Positions 25,661 through 35,298 of a stretch of 64,000 nucleotides of DNA are shown in pieces. The notes beneath the pieces were generated by a model that ran no database searches, was not told the origin of the DNA, and was given only the letters and a program-made list of their open reading frames with translations. The position numbers and the translations under genes are program-made. Origin of the DNA: Pseudomonas sp. StFLB209 (lineage in GTDB: Bacteria > Pseudomonadota > Gammaproteobacteria > Pseudomonadales > Pseudomonadaceae); the NCBI RefSeq assembly GCF_000829415.1, contig NZ_AP014637.1, positions 496,001 through 560,000 on the forward strand. Direction: 5' to 3'. Each line of letters starts with the position of its first letter. Position 1 is the first letter of the stretch.

Positions 25661-26497
25661 TCAGGTCAGTTCGATGCGGTCGGCATGGATGGCGATCTGG
25701 CCTTGTTTGTACAGCCCGCCGATGGCCTTTTTGAAGTTGCCTTTACTGACCCCGAACAGGTCGCTGATCAGTTTGGGGTCGCTCTTGTCGCTGACTTCCA
25801 GTACACCGCCGTTTTCACGCAGCTTGGCGATGATTTGCCCGGACAGGTCGTCGGCGGCCGCCGCGCCGATGGGTTGCAAGCTGAGGCTGACTTTGCCGTC
25901 GGCGCGCACTTCTTTGATAAAGCCTTTCTCTTGCATGCCGGGGCGCAGAAATTTGAACACTTCGTTTTTGTGGATCAGGCCCCAGTGCTTGTTCTCGATG
26001 ATCGCCTTGAAGCCCAGGTCGGTGCGCTCGACCACCAGCAGGTTGACCGCCTGGCCGGGGCTGTAGGTGGCCGGGGTCTTGTCGAGGTAGCGGTCCAGCC
26101 GCGAGGTGGCGGTGATACGCCGGGTGTGTTTGTCGAGGTAGGCATGCACCACGCAGTATTCGCCGGCTTCCATCTGGCGCTTTTCTTCCGAGAACGGCAG
26201 CAGCAGGTCTTTGGGCAGGCCCCAGTCGAGGAACACCCCGATGTTGTTGACCTGCACCGCCTTGAGGCTGGCAAAGCCGCCGACCTGAATTTTCGGTTTG
26301 AGGGTGGTGGCGATCAGCTTGTCGTCGCTGTCGAGGTAGATGAATACGTTGAGCCAGTCATCGACCTCCGTGGGCGCGTCCTTGGGGATGTAGCGGTTGG
26401 GCAGGAGGATTTCGCCGTCCGCGCCGCCGTCCAGATACAACCCGAAATTGGTGTGCTTGACGATTTGCAAGCTGTTGAAGCGCCCGATTAAAGCCAT
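25661..26497 (-). CDS. S1-like RNA-binding protein (CvfB/YitL family)
   Basis: A 278-residue cytoplasmic protein of tandem S1-like barrels. Repeats of the S1 pattern appear as HTNFGLYLDGGADGEILLPN, NNIGVFLDWGLPKDLLLPFS and RTDLGFKAIIENKHWGLIH. A C-terminal winged-helix-like segment (DLFGVSKGNFKKAIGGLYKQ) is characteristic of CvfB. It probably modulates RNA metabolism or gene expression. Confidence 0.88.
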   Translation of the reverse strand: MALIGRFNSLQIVKHTNFGLYLDGGADGEILLPNRYIPKDAPTEVDDWLNVFIYLDSDDKLIATTLKPKIQVGGFASLKAVQVNNIGVFLDWGLPKDLLLPFSEEKRQMEAGEYCVVHAYLDKHTRRITATSRLDRYLDKTPATYSPGQAVNLLVVERTDLGFKAIIENKHWGLIHKNEVFKFLRPGMQEKGFIKEVRADGKVSLSLQPIGAAAADDLSGQIIAKLRENGGVLEVSDKSDPKLISDLFGVSKGNFKKAIGGLYKQGQIAIHADRIELT

Positions 26498-26721
26498 GTG
26501 CCGATCACTCTGAATTGCGTGGCGGGCATTCTAACCGGTTTTGTTGACGGGCATTCATGTGGTCCTTGATCGTGGCCGAATTGGCGTTGAATCGACGAAC
26601 GGTCATGCCCCGGCGGATTTCATCGGTATTCTTGCGATGGCTCTGGCTCGCGGGTTGCGCGCACCAGCCCAATCCAAACCCTATTTTTTCCACACTCCTC
26701 GCCCATCACCTGGAGTGCTTT

Positions 26722-27450
26722 ATGCGTGTTATTCGATGCCTGACGCCGTTGCTCGGCGCCTTGTTGGTTTGTCAGCCGGCTTCTGCCCAGGTATTGGAAC
26801 GAAGCCTGGGCGACTTCAGCCTGAAACTGGGAACCACGCCGACGCGCAGCATGGCCCAGGGCCTGGTGGCACCCTCAAGCGGCGGTGATTCGTTTCATGG
26901 CGGGCTGGACCTGACCCATGAGAGCGGCCTGTATTTCGGCCAGTGGTCACCGAACATGGGCCTGACGCCAGACAGCAACATGGAGCTGGACTCTTACATG
27001 GGCTTCAAGAAGCCCTTTGATCAGAGCACCGGTTACGAGCTGGGGATGATCCGCTACAGCTACCCGGAGACCAATCAGGTGGCCAGCCATGAGCTGTACG
27101 CCGGCCTGCGGATTCTCGACAGCCGCCTGGGCGCGGCCTTCAGCAATGACACCGGCACGCGCAACAACACCCTGTTCGTTGATCTGGGCAGCATGCCGCA
27201 ACTGGGGGTGAACGTGCGCATGCAGTACACCACCCACGAGTTCGGCAGCGCACAGATTGCCAGTGACGGCCGGCTGGTCGGCGGCTTCAACGACTGGTCG
27301 CTGAAGTTGTCCCGGCCCTGGCTGGGCATCGACATGAACCTGATCTACAGCGACTCCAGCCTGAGCGGTGATGATTGCGGCCTGTACAGCGGGCATAACC
27401 CGCGCTGCGAGCAGACAGTCACGCTCAAGGCGGTGCGTGCGCTGTTCTGA
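26722..27450 (+). CDS. TorF-family putative outer-membrane porin
   Basis: A 242-residue protein with a clear Sec signal peptide (MRVIRCLTPLLGALLVCQPA, cleavage after SAQ) and alternating beta-strand pattern ending in aromatic LF (TLKAVRALF). The YFGQWSPNMG segment is typical of TorF-type putative porins. The start at 26722 is set by the signal peptide; the longer frame upstream is spurious. Confidence 0.75.
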   Translation: MRVIRCLTPLLGALLVCQPASAQVLERSLGDFSLKLGTTPTRSMAQGLVAPSSGGDSFHGGLDLTHESGLYFGQWSPNMGLTPDSNMELDSYMGFKKPFDQSTGYELGMIRYSYPETNQVASHELYAGLRILDSRLGAAFSNDTGTRNNTLFVDLGSMPQLGVNVRMQYTTHEFGSAQIASDGRLVGGFNDWSLKLSRPWLGIDMNLIYSDSSLSGDDCGLYSGHNPRCEQTVTLKAVRALF

Positions 27451-27512
27451 TTGCAGGGAACTGCCATGATCCGCCACTCTCTACAACAAGGCCGATGTTG
27501 TGAGGAAAGGTC

Positions 27513-28418
27513 ATGGATTACCTGTCGAAAGTTGTCATTACCCTGTTGCTGGCCGTGTCGCTGCTGAGCGGCTGTGGCCAGGTGAGCCTGGCCTATCGCA
27601 ACCTGGATGTGATCATCCCCTGGTCGCTCAGCGATTACCTCAAGGTGCGTGGCGAGCAGAAAGACTGGCTCGATGAACGCCTCAAGCAGCATTTGCAGTG
27701 GCATTGCAGTACCCAGTTGCCGGGTTACCTGACCTGGCTCGACCGGCTTGAGCAGATGGTGCGCGACGATCAGGTCAGCCCTGCCGCGCTGCAAACCCGT
27801 ACCCGTGAGGCCGAACAGGCGATTGCCCGCATTGCCCGGCAGGTCACCCCTTCGGTGGTCGAGTTGCTCAGCCGCCTGGATGACAAGCAGGTGCAGGAGA
27901 TGCAGCAAGCCTTCGAACGCGATCAGAGCAAGCGCCAGAAGGAATACCTCAACCAGCCGCTGGACAAGCAGATCGCCGACCGCGCCGGGCGCATGGAAAA
28001 ACGCCTGTCGCCGTGGATGGGCTCGCTGACCGCCGAGCAAAAGGCGCGGGTCCAGCAGTGGTCGGTGTCGCTGGGTGAGCAGAACCAGGCCTGGCTGGCC
28101 AACCGCGCCAGTTGGCAGCAACGCTTCCTGGCGGCCCTGCAACAGCGCCAGCAGCCTGACTTCGCCCCGCGCATCAGCGCCCTGCTGCAAGACCGCCAGA
28201 CCTTCTGGACCGCCGACTACCGCGAAGCCTACGCGCGCACCGAACAGGCTGCGATCAACCTGGTGGCGGATATCTATGCCATGAGCACCGCGCAGCAGAA
28301 GCAGAAGCTGCTGAGCCGGATTGATGACATGCGCAAGGATTTTCAGGACCTGGATTGTTTAAAGGCGGCGCAACAGGTGTCGATGGTGATGGCCCTGGAG
28401 CCAACACAATCGTTGTAG
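27513..28418 (+). CDS. DUF6279-type lipoprotein
   Basis: A 301-residue protein with a lipoprotein signal peptide and lipobox LLSGC (Cys about residue 21). The rest is mainly helical and rich in Gln and Arg, with a Trp-containing conserved start (LDVIIPWSLSDYLKV). The gene lies 62 bp after the porin gene, possibly in one unit. Its role in the envelope is unknown. Confidence 0.75.
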   Translation: MDYLSKVVITLLLAVSLLSGCGQVSLAYRNLDVIIPWSLSDYLKVRGEQKDWLDERLKQHLQWHCSTQLPGYLTWLDRLEQMVRDDQVSPAALQTRTREAEQAIARIARQVTPSVVELLSRLDDKQVQEMQQAFERDQSKRQKEYLNQPLDKQIADRAGRMEKRLSPWMGSLTAEQKARVQQWSVSLGEQNQAWLANRASWQQRFLAALQQRQQPDFAPRISALLQDRQTFWTADYREAYARTEQAAINLVADIYAMSTAQQKQKLLSRIDDMRKDFQDLDCLKAAQQVSMVMALEPTQSL

Positions 28419-28644
28419 GAGCGGCCGGGCGGCGATCCGCTTCAGCCGCAATACTGTTCAGATAAACACTGCGGACCCGGTGGGAGCGAGCTTGCTCGCG
28501 AAGAGGCCAGTAAAAACACTACATCTGCTGCGAATGTGCCGCCGTCTTAGTCGGCAAGCCAACTCCCACCGAGATTTGTGTACTTAAGTGGACAGTATTG
28601 GCTTTAGCCGCGAAGCCCTTCGCGGCTAAAGCCGCTCCTACGGG
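28415..28644. repeat. Cluster of three REP units
   Basis: Consecutive units begin GTAGGAGCGGCCGGGCGGCG (28415), GTGGGAGCGAGCTTGCTCGC (about 28479) and a palindrome around TTAGCCGCGAAG / CGCGGCTAAAGCC (28605-28644). They occupy the gap between two convergent genes. Confidence 0.8.
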
Positions 28645-28662
28645 TTTGCAGACACCGAGCCG

Positions 28663-29052
28663 TCAAGCCACCTGCGGTTTGGCCGCCACATGGTCGAAGG
28701 TCGCCGGGTCCAGTGCGTCGGCCTGTTCATCGAGTACCAAACGCGGGTGGTCATTGCCCGGAATGCTGCTGTCGATCATCGCCAGCAGGCTGGCGCCGCG
28801 TGGGGTGAGGATGAAGTTGGTGCCGGTGCCGCCTTCCTGCTCGGGGCGGGGCTGGATGAAGCCGCGTTGCAGCAGCAGCGCTTCAAGATCCGCCGCCTGT
28901 TGCTTCAGGTGGTCCAGGTTGCCGGCGGGATCGCCTTGCGCGGCCTGGGCCTGGGCGTGATCTTCAGCGTATTGGCGCGGCGCAAAGGGCTGGCCTGCGC
29001 CGTTCTGTACTTCGTGCAGCAGACGTTCGATAAGGTCCCAATCGTAAGCCAT
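28663..29052 (-). CDS. DUF2513-like hypothetical protein
   Basis: A 129-residue soluble protein. The start MAYDWDLIERLLHEVQ and the ending FILTPRGASLLAMIDS recall the winged-helix-like DUF2513 family, often labelled transcriptional regulator. The middle is a helical region (NLDHLKQQAADLEALLLQRG). Its role is unknown. Confidence 0.55.
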   Translation of the reverse strand: MAYDWDLIERLLHEVQNGAGQPFAPRQYAEDHAQAQAAQGDPAGNLDHLKQQAADLEALLLQRGFIQPRPEQEGGTGTNFILTPRGASLLAMIDSSIPGNDHPRLVLDEQADALDPATFDHVAAKPQVA

Positions 29053-29172
29053 GGTGTAAAACCTCCGTCCAGCATGGATGAGTGGCCCGCACCTTAACGG
29101 TGGCGGGCAGCTTCATCGGTTGTGACAGAGGGGGGTCAGCGGCGTTCAGAGCAATCGCCGGATGGTCGCCGG

Positions 29173-30507
29173 TTACTCGGCGGCCGGGGCTGGGGTGCTG
29201 CGCTTTTTCAGCGGCGCCAGGCCGTCCTGGCTGACCAGCTCAGACTTCGGCTTGTTGGCCGTGCGACGCTTGGTCGGGGTTTTGCTGGCGGTTTTTTTCT
29301 TGTCGCCCTTGGCGTCGGTCTTTTTCTTTTTGCCGACCGCTTTACCGGAAGCCTTGACCTTCTTCGGCCCGCTGTAGGTGCCTTTGAGTTCCTTGATCAC
29401 CCGGCGCTCGAAGGTCTGCTTCAGATAACGCTCGACGCTCGACATCAGGTTCCAGTCGGAGTGGTCGATCAGCGAAATGGCCAGGCCTTCGCTGCCGGCA
29501 CGGCCGGTACGGCCCACCCGGTGCACGTAGTCGTCGCCGCTGCGTGGCATGTCGAAGTTGATCACCAGGTCCAGACCGTCGATGTCCAGACCGCGGGCCG
29601 CGACGTCGGTGGCCACCAGCACTTTCGAGCCGCCTTGCTTGAAGCGGTCGATGGCCGCCTTGCGGTCTTTCTGGTCTTTGTCGCCGTGCAGCACGAAGGC
29701 TTTGATGTCTTGTGCGACCAAGCGCCCGTACAGGCGGTCGGCCCAGGCTTTGGTGTTGGTGAAGATGATTGCCTTCTGGTAGGTCTCGTTGGCCACCAGC
29801 CAGTTGATGATCGCCTCTTTGTGCTGGTCGTGGTCGGCGGTGATGATCTGCTGGCGGGTGCCTTCGGCCAGCTCGCTGACCTGGTTGAGCAGCAGGTGCT
29901 TGGGCTCGCGCAGGACTTTCTGGGTCATTTCGCGCAGCGCATTGCCGCCGGTGGTCGCCGAGAACAGCAGGGTCTGCTGACGGTTCGGGCATTCGCCGGT
30001 CAGCCGCTCGACGTCTTCCGAAAAGCCCATGTCGAGCATGCGGTCGGCTTCATCGAGCACCAGCACTTCGACCTTTTTCAGGTCCAGGTTGCCGGCATTG
30101 AGGTGTTCGAGCAGGCGACCCGGGGTGCCGATCAGGATGTCCGGAACCTTGCGCAGCATCGCGGCCTGGACCTTGAAGTCCTCGCCGCCGGTGATCATCC
30201 CGGCCTTGATAAAGGTGAACTGCGAGAAACGCTCGACCTCTTTGAGGGTTTGCTGGGCCAGCTCGCGGGTCGGCAGCAGGATCAGCGCGCGGATATCGAC
30301 GCGCACCTGGGCCGGGCCGATCAGGCGATTGAGGATCGGTAGTACGAATGCAGCGGTCTTGCCGCTGCCGGTCTGCGCCGTAACCCGCAGGTCGTGCCCT
30401 TGCAATGCCAGGGGAATGGCCGCGGCCTGCACAGGTGTAGGCTCGGCAAACTTGAGCTCTTCCACGGCTTTGAGCAGGCGTTCGTGCAGGGCTAATTCGG
30501 AAAACAC
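29173..30507 (-). CDS. DEAD-box ATP-dependent RNA helicase
   Basis: A 444-residue helicase starting at a GTG (VFSELALHERLLKAVEEL) after a GAGGTAG ribosome-binding site. The much longer open frame upstream is not coding. Motifs: Q-motif AEPTPVQAAAIP, I AQTGSGKT, Ia PTRELAQQ, II DEAD, III SAT, VI HRVGRTGR. The tail is Lys-rich (KKKKTDAKGDKKK), as in SrmB/RhlE-type helicases acting in ribosome assembly or RNA decay. Confidence 0.9.
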   Translation of the reverse strand: MFSELALHERLLKAVEELKFAEPTPVQAAAIPLALQGHDLRVTAQTGSGKTAAFVLPILNRLIGPAQVRVDIRALILLPTRELAQQTLKEVERFSQFTFIKAGMITGGEDFKVQAAMLRKVPDILIGTPGRLLEHLNAGNLDLKKVEVLVLDEADRMLDMGFSEDVERLTGECPNRQQTLLFSATTGGNALREMTQKVLREPKHLLLNQVSELAEGTRQQIITADHDQHKEAIINWLVANETYQKAIIFTNTKAWADRLYGRLVAQDIKAFVLHGDKDQKDRKAAIDRFKQGGSKVLVATDVAARGLDIDGLDLVINFDMPRSGDDYVHRVGRTGRAGSEGLAISLIDHSDWNLMSSVERYLKQTFERRVIKELKGTYSGPKKVKASGKAVGKKKKTDAKGDKKKTASKTPTKRRTANKPKSELVSQDGLAPLKKRSTPAPAAE

Positions 30508-30675
30508 GGGTGCTACCTCGAAGAAATACAAAAATACAGGCGCATAGCGTAACGGTTTCCCGCGCCAACGCCGAATTTCTTTAGCGTGATTTACGGATTT
30601 TTGTCCGCCAGATCCATCGAACTTGTACGCCGCCGGCCGGTTCATAACAGGCAAGCCCCTTGTGATGGTTGTGTT

Positions 30676-31701
30676 ATGGATCTTGTCGTTGCCCGCCCTG
30701 AAGGTCTGTACTGCCCGCCTGGCGACTTCTATATCGACCCGTGGCGCCCGGTAGAGCGGGCGGTGATCACCCATGGCCATGGCGACCACGCGCGCACCGG
30801 CAGCCGTCACTACTTGGCCACGGCCAGCGGTGAGGGCATCCTGCGCTGGCGGCTGGGCCAGGACATCAACCTGCAGACCCTCGAATACGGCGAGTGCATT
30901 AATCATCATGGCGTGACGGTGAGCCTGCACCCGGCCGGGCATGTGCTGGGCTCTGCGCAGGTGCGTCTGGAATACCAGGGCGAAGTCTGGGTGGCGTCGG
31001 GCGATTACAAGGTTGAGCCTGATGGGACCTGCGCCACCTTCGAGCCGGTGCGCTGTCATACCTTTATTACCGAGTCGACCTTTGGCCTGCCGATCTACCG
31101 CTGGACGCCACAGGCGCAGATTTTCGCCGGCATCAATGACTGGTGGCGCCAGAACGCCGCGCAGGGTAAAGCCAGCGTGTTGTTCGCCTATGCCTTTGGC
31201 AAGGCGCAGCGCATTTTGCATGGCATTGACCCCGAGATCGGGCCGATCCTGGCCCACGGCTCGGTCGAGCCATTGAACCGAGTCTATCGCGAGGGCGGTA
31301 TTCGCATTCCTCCAACCCAATACGCCGGTGACTTCAAGAAGACTGACCCGGCGCTGCGCCAGGCGCTGATCATTGCGCCGCCATCGGCCGGTGGCAGCAC
31401 CTGGATGAAACGCTTTGGTGACTACAGCGACGCTTTTGCCAGCGGCTGGATGATGCTGCGCGGCACCCGGCGGCGGCGCGGGGTGGACCGGGGCTTTGTG
31501 CTGTCGGACCACGCCGACTGGCCGGGGCTGTTGTGGGCCATCGAGCAGACCGGCGCCGAGCGGGTGATGGTCACCCACGGTTCGGTGGCGATTCTGGTGC
31601 GTTATCTGCGCGAGCTGGGCCTGGATGCCCAGGGGTTCAGCACTGAATACGGCGAGGAGGATGACGACCGTACGCCCGCCAGCGAGGAGCCTGCGGCATG
31701 A
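30676..31701 (+). CDS. Ligase-associated DNA damage response exonuclease
   Basis: A 341-residue metallo-beta-lactamase/beta-CASP-fold nuclease. The metal motif is THGHGDHA (about 38-45); later motifs are HPAGHVLGS, SGDY, ESTFGLP and LSDHADW. The start at 30676 (MDLVVARPEG) follows GTT; the upstream in-frame ATG lacks support. The stop overlaps the ligase start (ATGA). It belongs to the four-gene ligase-associated repair set of many proteobacteria. Confidence 0.9.
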   Translation: MDLVVARPEGLYCPPGDFYIDPWRPVERAVITHGHGDHARTGSRHYLATASGEGILRWRLGQDINLQTLEYGECINHHGVTVSLHPAGHVLGSAQVRLEYQGEVWVASGDYKVEPDGTCATFEPVRCHTFITESTFGLPIYRWTPQAQIFAGINDWWRQNAAQGKASVLFAYAFGKAQRILHGIDPEIGPILAHGSVEPLNRVYREGGIRIPPTQYAGDFKKTDPALRQALIIAPPSAGGSTWMKRFGDYSDAFASGWMMLRGTRRRRGVDRGFVLSDHADWPGLLWAIEQTGAERVMVTHGSVAILVRYLRELGLDAQGFSTEYGEEDDDRTPASEEPAA

Positions 31702-33398
31702 AAGCCTTTGCCGAACTTTATGCCCGGCTCGACGCCACCACCTCCAGCAACGCCAAGCTGGCGGCGTTGCATGACTATTTTGCCCAGGCGCCGGCCGAGG
31801 ATGCAGCTTGGGCGGTGTACTTCCTGGCCGGTGGCCGACCACGGCAACTGGTGCCCAGCCGGGTGCTGCGTGAGCAGGCCACGGCGCTGAGCGACCTGCC
31901 GCCCTGGCTGTTCGAAGAAAGCTATCAGGCGGTGGGCGACCTGGCCGAAACCCTGTCGTTGCTGCTGCCCCATGCCGAACACAGCAACGATGAGGGCCTG
32001 GCAGTGTGGCTGGAGCAACACCTGCTGCCGCTACGTGGCCTGCCACCCGAGGAATTGGCCGAGCGGTTGCCGGCGTTGTGGGCGCAGCTGGACCGCAACA
32101 GCCTGATGGTGTGCATCAAGCTGATCACCGGCAGTTTTCGGGTCGGCGTGTCGAAGCTGTTGGTGACCCGCGCCCTCGCCGCACTGACCGGGCTGGACAG
32201 CAAGCGCATTGCCCAAAGACTGGTCGGCTATACCGACCTTTCGCACCGTCCTGGTGCGCAGGCTTATCTGAAACTCATCGCCCCGGAGTCTGACGACGAA
32301 CACGCACAGCGCGGCGGCCAGCCCTACCCGTTTTTTCTGGCCCATGCGTTACAGCAGCCGGTCGAGCAGTTCGAGACCCTGCTCGGCCCCGCGCAAGACT
32401 GGCTGGTGGAGTGGAAATGGGATGGTATTCGGGCGCAACTGGTCAAGCGTGATGGGCAGTTGTGGGTTTGGTCGCGGGGTGAAGAACTGATGACCGAACG
32501 CTTTCCGGAGCTGCACAGCCTAGCCCAGATACTGCCCGACGGCACAGTGATCGATGGCGAAATAGTGGTCTGGAAAGCCGCCGAGACGCCTGCCGATGAA
32601 ACAAAGGACTTTGCGCTCAGCGGTGAGCCCGACAACGCGCCTTGGGTACAGCCGTTTGCCCTGCTGCAACAACGCATTGGCCGCAAGACCTTGGGCAAGA
32701 AGCTGCTTGGCGATGCGCCGGTGGTGCTGCTCGGCTACGACTTGCTGGAGTGGCAAGGCGAAGACTGGCGCAGCCACCCGCAACACCAGCGCCGCGCGCA
32801 ACTGGACCAGTTGATCGAGGCCAGCCAGAGCCCGGTGCTGCTGCCCTCGCCGGTACTGAGCGGGCAGAACTGGAAGGCGCTGGCCGAGCTGCGCGAAGAC
32901 GCCCGCCGCCTGGGCGTCGAAGGGATGATGCTCAAGGCCCGCGAGTCCTTGTATGGGGTCGGGCGCACCAAGGACATGGGCGTGTGGTGGAAGTGGAAGC
33001 TCGACCCGTTCAGCGTCGATGCGGTGCTGATCTACGCCCAGCGCGGCCACGGCCGACGCGCCAGCCTGTACAGCGACTACACCTTTGCCGTGTGGGACAG
33101 CCCGCCCGGCAGCAGTGAACGCACCCTGGTGCCGTTCGCCAAGGCCTATTCCGGGCTGACCGATGAAGAAATGCGCAAGGTCGATGCAATCATCCGCAAG
33201 ACCACCGTCGAAAAATTCGGCCCGGTGCGCAGCGTGACACCGACTCTGGTGTTCGAGCTGGGTTTTGAGGGCATTGCGTTGTCCAAGCGCCACAAGAGCG
33301 GCATCGCCGTGCGCTTTCCGAGGATGCTGCGCTGGCGCCAGGACAAACCGGTGGACGAAGCCGACAGCCTGGCGACGTTGCAGGATTTGCTGGGGTGA
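31698..33398 (+). CDS. ATP-dependent DNA ligase (damage-response type)
   Basis: A 566-residue ligase. An N-terminal helical DNA-binding domain is followed by the nucleotidyltransferase active site EWKWDGIR with the AMP-accepting Lys (about residue 239), motif III DGEIVVW, motif IV GVEGMMLKA, and motif V WWKWKLDP. The C-terminal OB domain ends with RFPRMLRWRQDKPVDEAD. It is coupled to the exonuclease gene. It seals breaks in the ligase-associated damage response pathway. Confidence 0.92.
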   Translation: MKAFAELYARLDATTSSNAKLAALHDYFAQAPAEDAAWAVYFLAGGRPRQLVPSRVLREQATALSDLPPWLFEESYQAVGDLAETLSLLLPHAEHSNDEGLAVWLEQHLLPLRGLPPEELAERLPALWAQLDRNSLMVCIKLITGSFRVGVSKLLVTRALAALTGLDSKRIAQRLVGYTDLSHRPGAQAYLKLIAPESDDEHAQRGGQPYPFFLAHALQQPVEQFETLLGPAQDWLVEWKWDGIRAQLVKRDGQLWVWSRGEELMTERFPELHSLAQILPDGTVIDGEIVVWKAAETPADETKDFALSGEPDNAPWVQPFALLQQRIGRKTLGKKLLGDAPVVLLGYDLLEWQGEDWRSHPQHQRRAQLDQLIEASQSPVLLPSPVLSGQNWKALAELREDARRLGVEGMMLKARESLYGVGRTKDMGVWWKWKLDPFSVDAVLIYAQRGHGRRASLYSDYTFAVWDSPPGSSERTLVPFAKAYSGLTDEEMRKVDAIIRKTTVEKFGPVRSVTPTLVFELGFEGIALSKRHKSGIAVRFPRMLRWRQDKPVDEADSLATLQDLLG

Positions 33399-33707
33399 TG
33401 AGCCGGTTTGGTGCAATCAAAAAACCATAGATTCATTTTGGTGCACATTTATAAATGCTCTGTGCTACCGCGACACCCGTAGGAGCTGCTTTAGCAGCGA
33501 AGGCCGCGAAGGCCAGGAAGACATCGCGGCTAAAGCCGCTCCTACAGGGCTCACCCCATACCGTTGATAAATGTAGAAATGCGACAAGCGCGTACATTTC
33601 AAACGCACGTTCGTCCTACTGGTTCAGAAATTGCTACCTCATGGCAGTCTGGCATCCGCCGGTAGCAGTTTTTAACTGCTGCGCCCCACTCTGGTTAGGA
33701 TTGAATA
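33399..33707. promoter_or_regulatory. Gap with REP and promoter region of the ABC transporter operon
   Basis: A REP lies at 33479-33546 (GTAGGAGCTGCTTTAGCAGC ... GCGGCTAAAGCCGCTCCTAC). Downstream, on the minus strand, TGTCGC-N8-AT (33571-33586) is one mismatch from the pseudomonad ArgR half-site TGTCGC-N8-AA. The substrate-binding protein start follows AGGATTGAATA. Confidence 0.45.
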
Positions 33708-34490
33708 ATGAAAAAAGCCTGGTTGACCCTTTCTGCATTGGCCTTGTGTGTAGCCGCTGGTAGTGCGATGGCCAAGGAGTACAAGGAACTGCGCTTTGGC
33801 GTCGATCCGTCTTATGCGCCGTTCGAGTCCAAGGCCGCCGATGGCAGCCTGCAAGGCTTCGATATCGACCTGGGCAACGCGATCTGCAAAGAGCTGAAGG
33901 TCACCTGCAAATGGGTCGAAAGCGATTTCGACGGCATGATTCCGGGTCTGAAGGCCCGCAAGTTCGACGGCGTGATCTCGTCGATGACCGTCACCAAGGC
34001 CCGCGAGAAGGTCATCGACTTCTCCAACGAGCTGTTCTCTGGCCCGACTTCTTTTGTGTTCAAGAAAGGCTCAGGCCTGTCCGCCGACATCACCACCCTC
34101 AAGGGCAAAACCGTCGGCTACGAGCAAGGCACCATCCAGGAAGCCTATGCCAAGGCCGTGCTGGACAAGGCCGGTGTGAGCACCAAAGCCTACGCCAACC
34201 AGGACCAGGTCTACGCCGACCTGACCTCCGGCCGCCTGGACGCTTCGATCCAGGACATGCTGCAGGCTGAATTGGGTTTCCTGAAGTCGCCCAAGGGTGC
34301 CGACTATGAAGTCAGCGCGCCGGTCGACAGCGACCTGCTGCCGTCCAAGACCGCCATCGGTATCGCCAAAGGTAACACTGAGCTCAAGGAACTCCTGAAC
34401 AAAGGTATCAAAGCGTTACACGACGACGGTACTTACGCTGAAATTCAGAAAAAGCACTTCGGTGATCTGAACCTGTACAGCGGCAAATAA
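33708..34490 (+). CDS. Basic amino acid ABC transporter, periplasmic binding protein
   Basis: A 260-residue HisJ/AotJ-type protein with a Sec signal peptide (MKKAWLTLSALALCVAAGSA, cut after AMA). Ligand-site features of lysine/arginine/ornithine-binding proteins are present: FGVDPSYAPFESKAADGSLQ, GFDIDLGNAIC, ISSMTVTKARE. The order binding protein-permease-permease-AotO-like-ATPase is that of aotJQMOP, but no argR follows, so it may be a paralogous operon. Arginine/ornithine, lysine or histidine is the likely ligand. Confidence 0.88.
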   Translation: MKKAWLTLSALALCVAAGSAMAKEYKELRFGVDPSYAPFESKAADGSLQGFDIDLGNAICKELKVTCKWVESDFDGMIPGLKARKFDGVISSMTVTKAREKVIDFSNELFSGPTSFVFKKGSGLSADITTLKGKTVGYEQGTIQEAYAKAVLDKAGVSTKAYANQDQVYADLTSGRLDASIQDMLQAELGFLKSPKGADYEVSAPVDSDLLPSKTAIGIAKGNTELKELLNKGIKALHDDGTYAEIQKKHFGDLNLYSGK

Positions 34491-34501
34491 AAAAGCCCCG
34501 A

Positions 34502-34550
34502 CGCCCGGTGATTTAGGTGAGAATCCGCCGCCTTTTTACCGGGCGTTTTC
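34502..34550 (+). terminator. Attenuator-like hairpin after the binding-protein gene
   Basis: CGCCCGGT (34502-34509) pairs with ACCGGGCG (34538-34545), followed by TTTTC. Between them lies a 28-base loop. It sits between the binding-protein gene and the first permease gene, where partial termination or RNA stabilisation commonly raises binding-protein levels. Confidence 0.6.
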
Positions 34551-34569
34551 GTTGCTGAAGGCTTTATCC

Positions 34570-35298
34570 ATGCTCGACACTCTGCTGAACCATTTAGGAC
34601 TCTCGGCGTTCAGCCTCAGGGGCTTCGGCCCGCTGTTGCTTGAAGGCACATGGATGACAATCAAACTCTCGCTGCTGTCGCTGGCCCTGAGCATCCTGCT
34701 CGGGTTGCTGGGCGCCAGCGCCAAGCTGTCTGGCTCGCCACTGCTGCGGGTCCCGGCGCAGCTTTACACCACCTTGATTCGCGGCGTGCCCGACCTGGTG
34801 CTGATGCTGTTGATCTATTACAGCCTGCAGACCGGGCTGACCATGCTCACCGATGCGCTGGAATGGGAATACATCGAGATTGACCCGTTCAGTGCCGGGG
34901 TCATCACCCTGGGCTTTATCTATGGTGCGTACTTCACCGAGACCTTTCGCGGCGCGATTTTGTCGGTGCCGCGCGGTCAGGTCGAAGCGGCAATTGCCTA
35001 CGGCCTGGGGCGCAGCCAGCGGTTTCGCTACGTGGTGTTTCCGCAGATGATGCGTTTTGCCCTGCCCGGCATCGGCAATAACTGGCAAGTGCTGCTCAAG
35101 GCCACCGCACTGGTGTCGATCATCGGCCTGGCCGATCTGGTCAAGGCGTCCCAGGACGCCGGCAAGAGCAGCTATCAATTGTTCTACTTTCTGGTGGTGG
35201 CAGCGTTTATCTACCTGATGATCACCAGCGCTTCGAACCTGGCCCTGCGCTGGGCTGAACGGCATTACGCCACCGGCAGCCGGGAGGCCAGACGATGA
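34570..35298 (+). CDS. ABC transporter permease (HisQ/AotQ type)
   Basis: A 242-residue inner-membrane permease. It has five or so hydrophobic helices and the cytoplasmic EAA loop EAAIAYGLGRSQRFRYVVFP that contacts the ATPase. The start at 34570 (MLDTLLNHLG) follows GAAGG; a TTG six codons earlier is less likely. It overlaps the next permease gene by 4 bases. Confidence 0.88.
   Translation: MLDTLLNHLGLSAFSLRGFGPLLLEGTWMTIKLSLLSLALSILLGLLGASAKLSGSPLLRVPAQLYTTLIRGVPDLVLMLLIYYSLQTGLTMLTDALEWEYIEIDPFSAGVITLGFIYGAYFTETFRGAILSVPRGQVEAAIAYGLGRSQRFRYVVFPQMMRFALPGIGNNWQVLLKATALVSIIGLADLVKASQDAGKSSYQLFYFLVVAAFIYLMITSASNLALRWAERHYATGSREARR

Noticed and set aside
30508..32046. Very long minus-strand frame upstream of the DEAD-box helicase (957 codons in all)
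   Set aside because: The extra 500 codons are antisense to the exonuclease and ligase genes. A GTG with a GAGGTAG site at 30507 begins the helicase proper.
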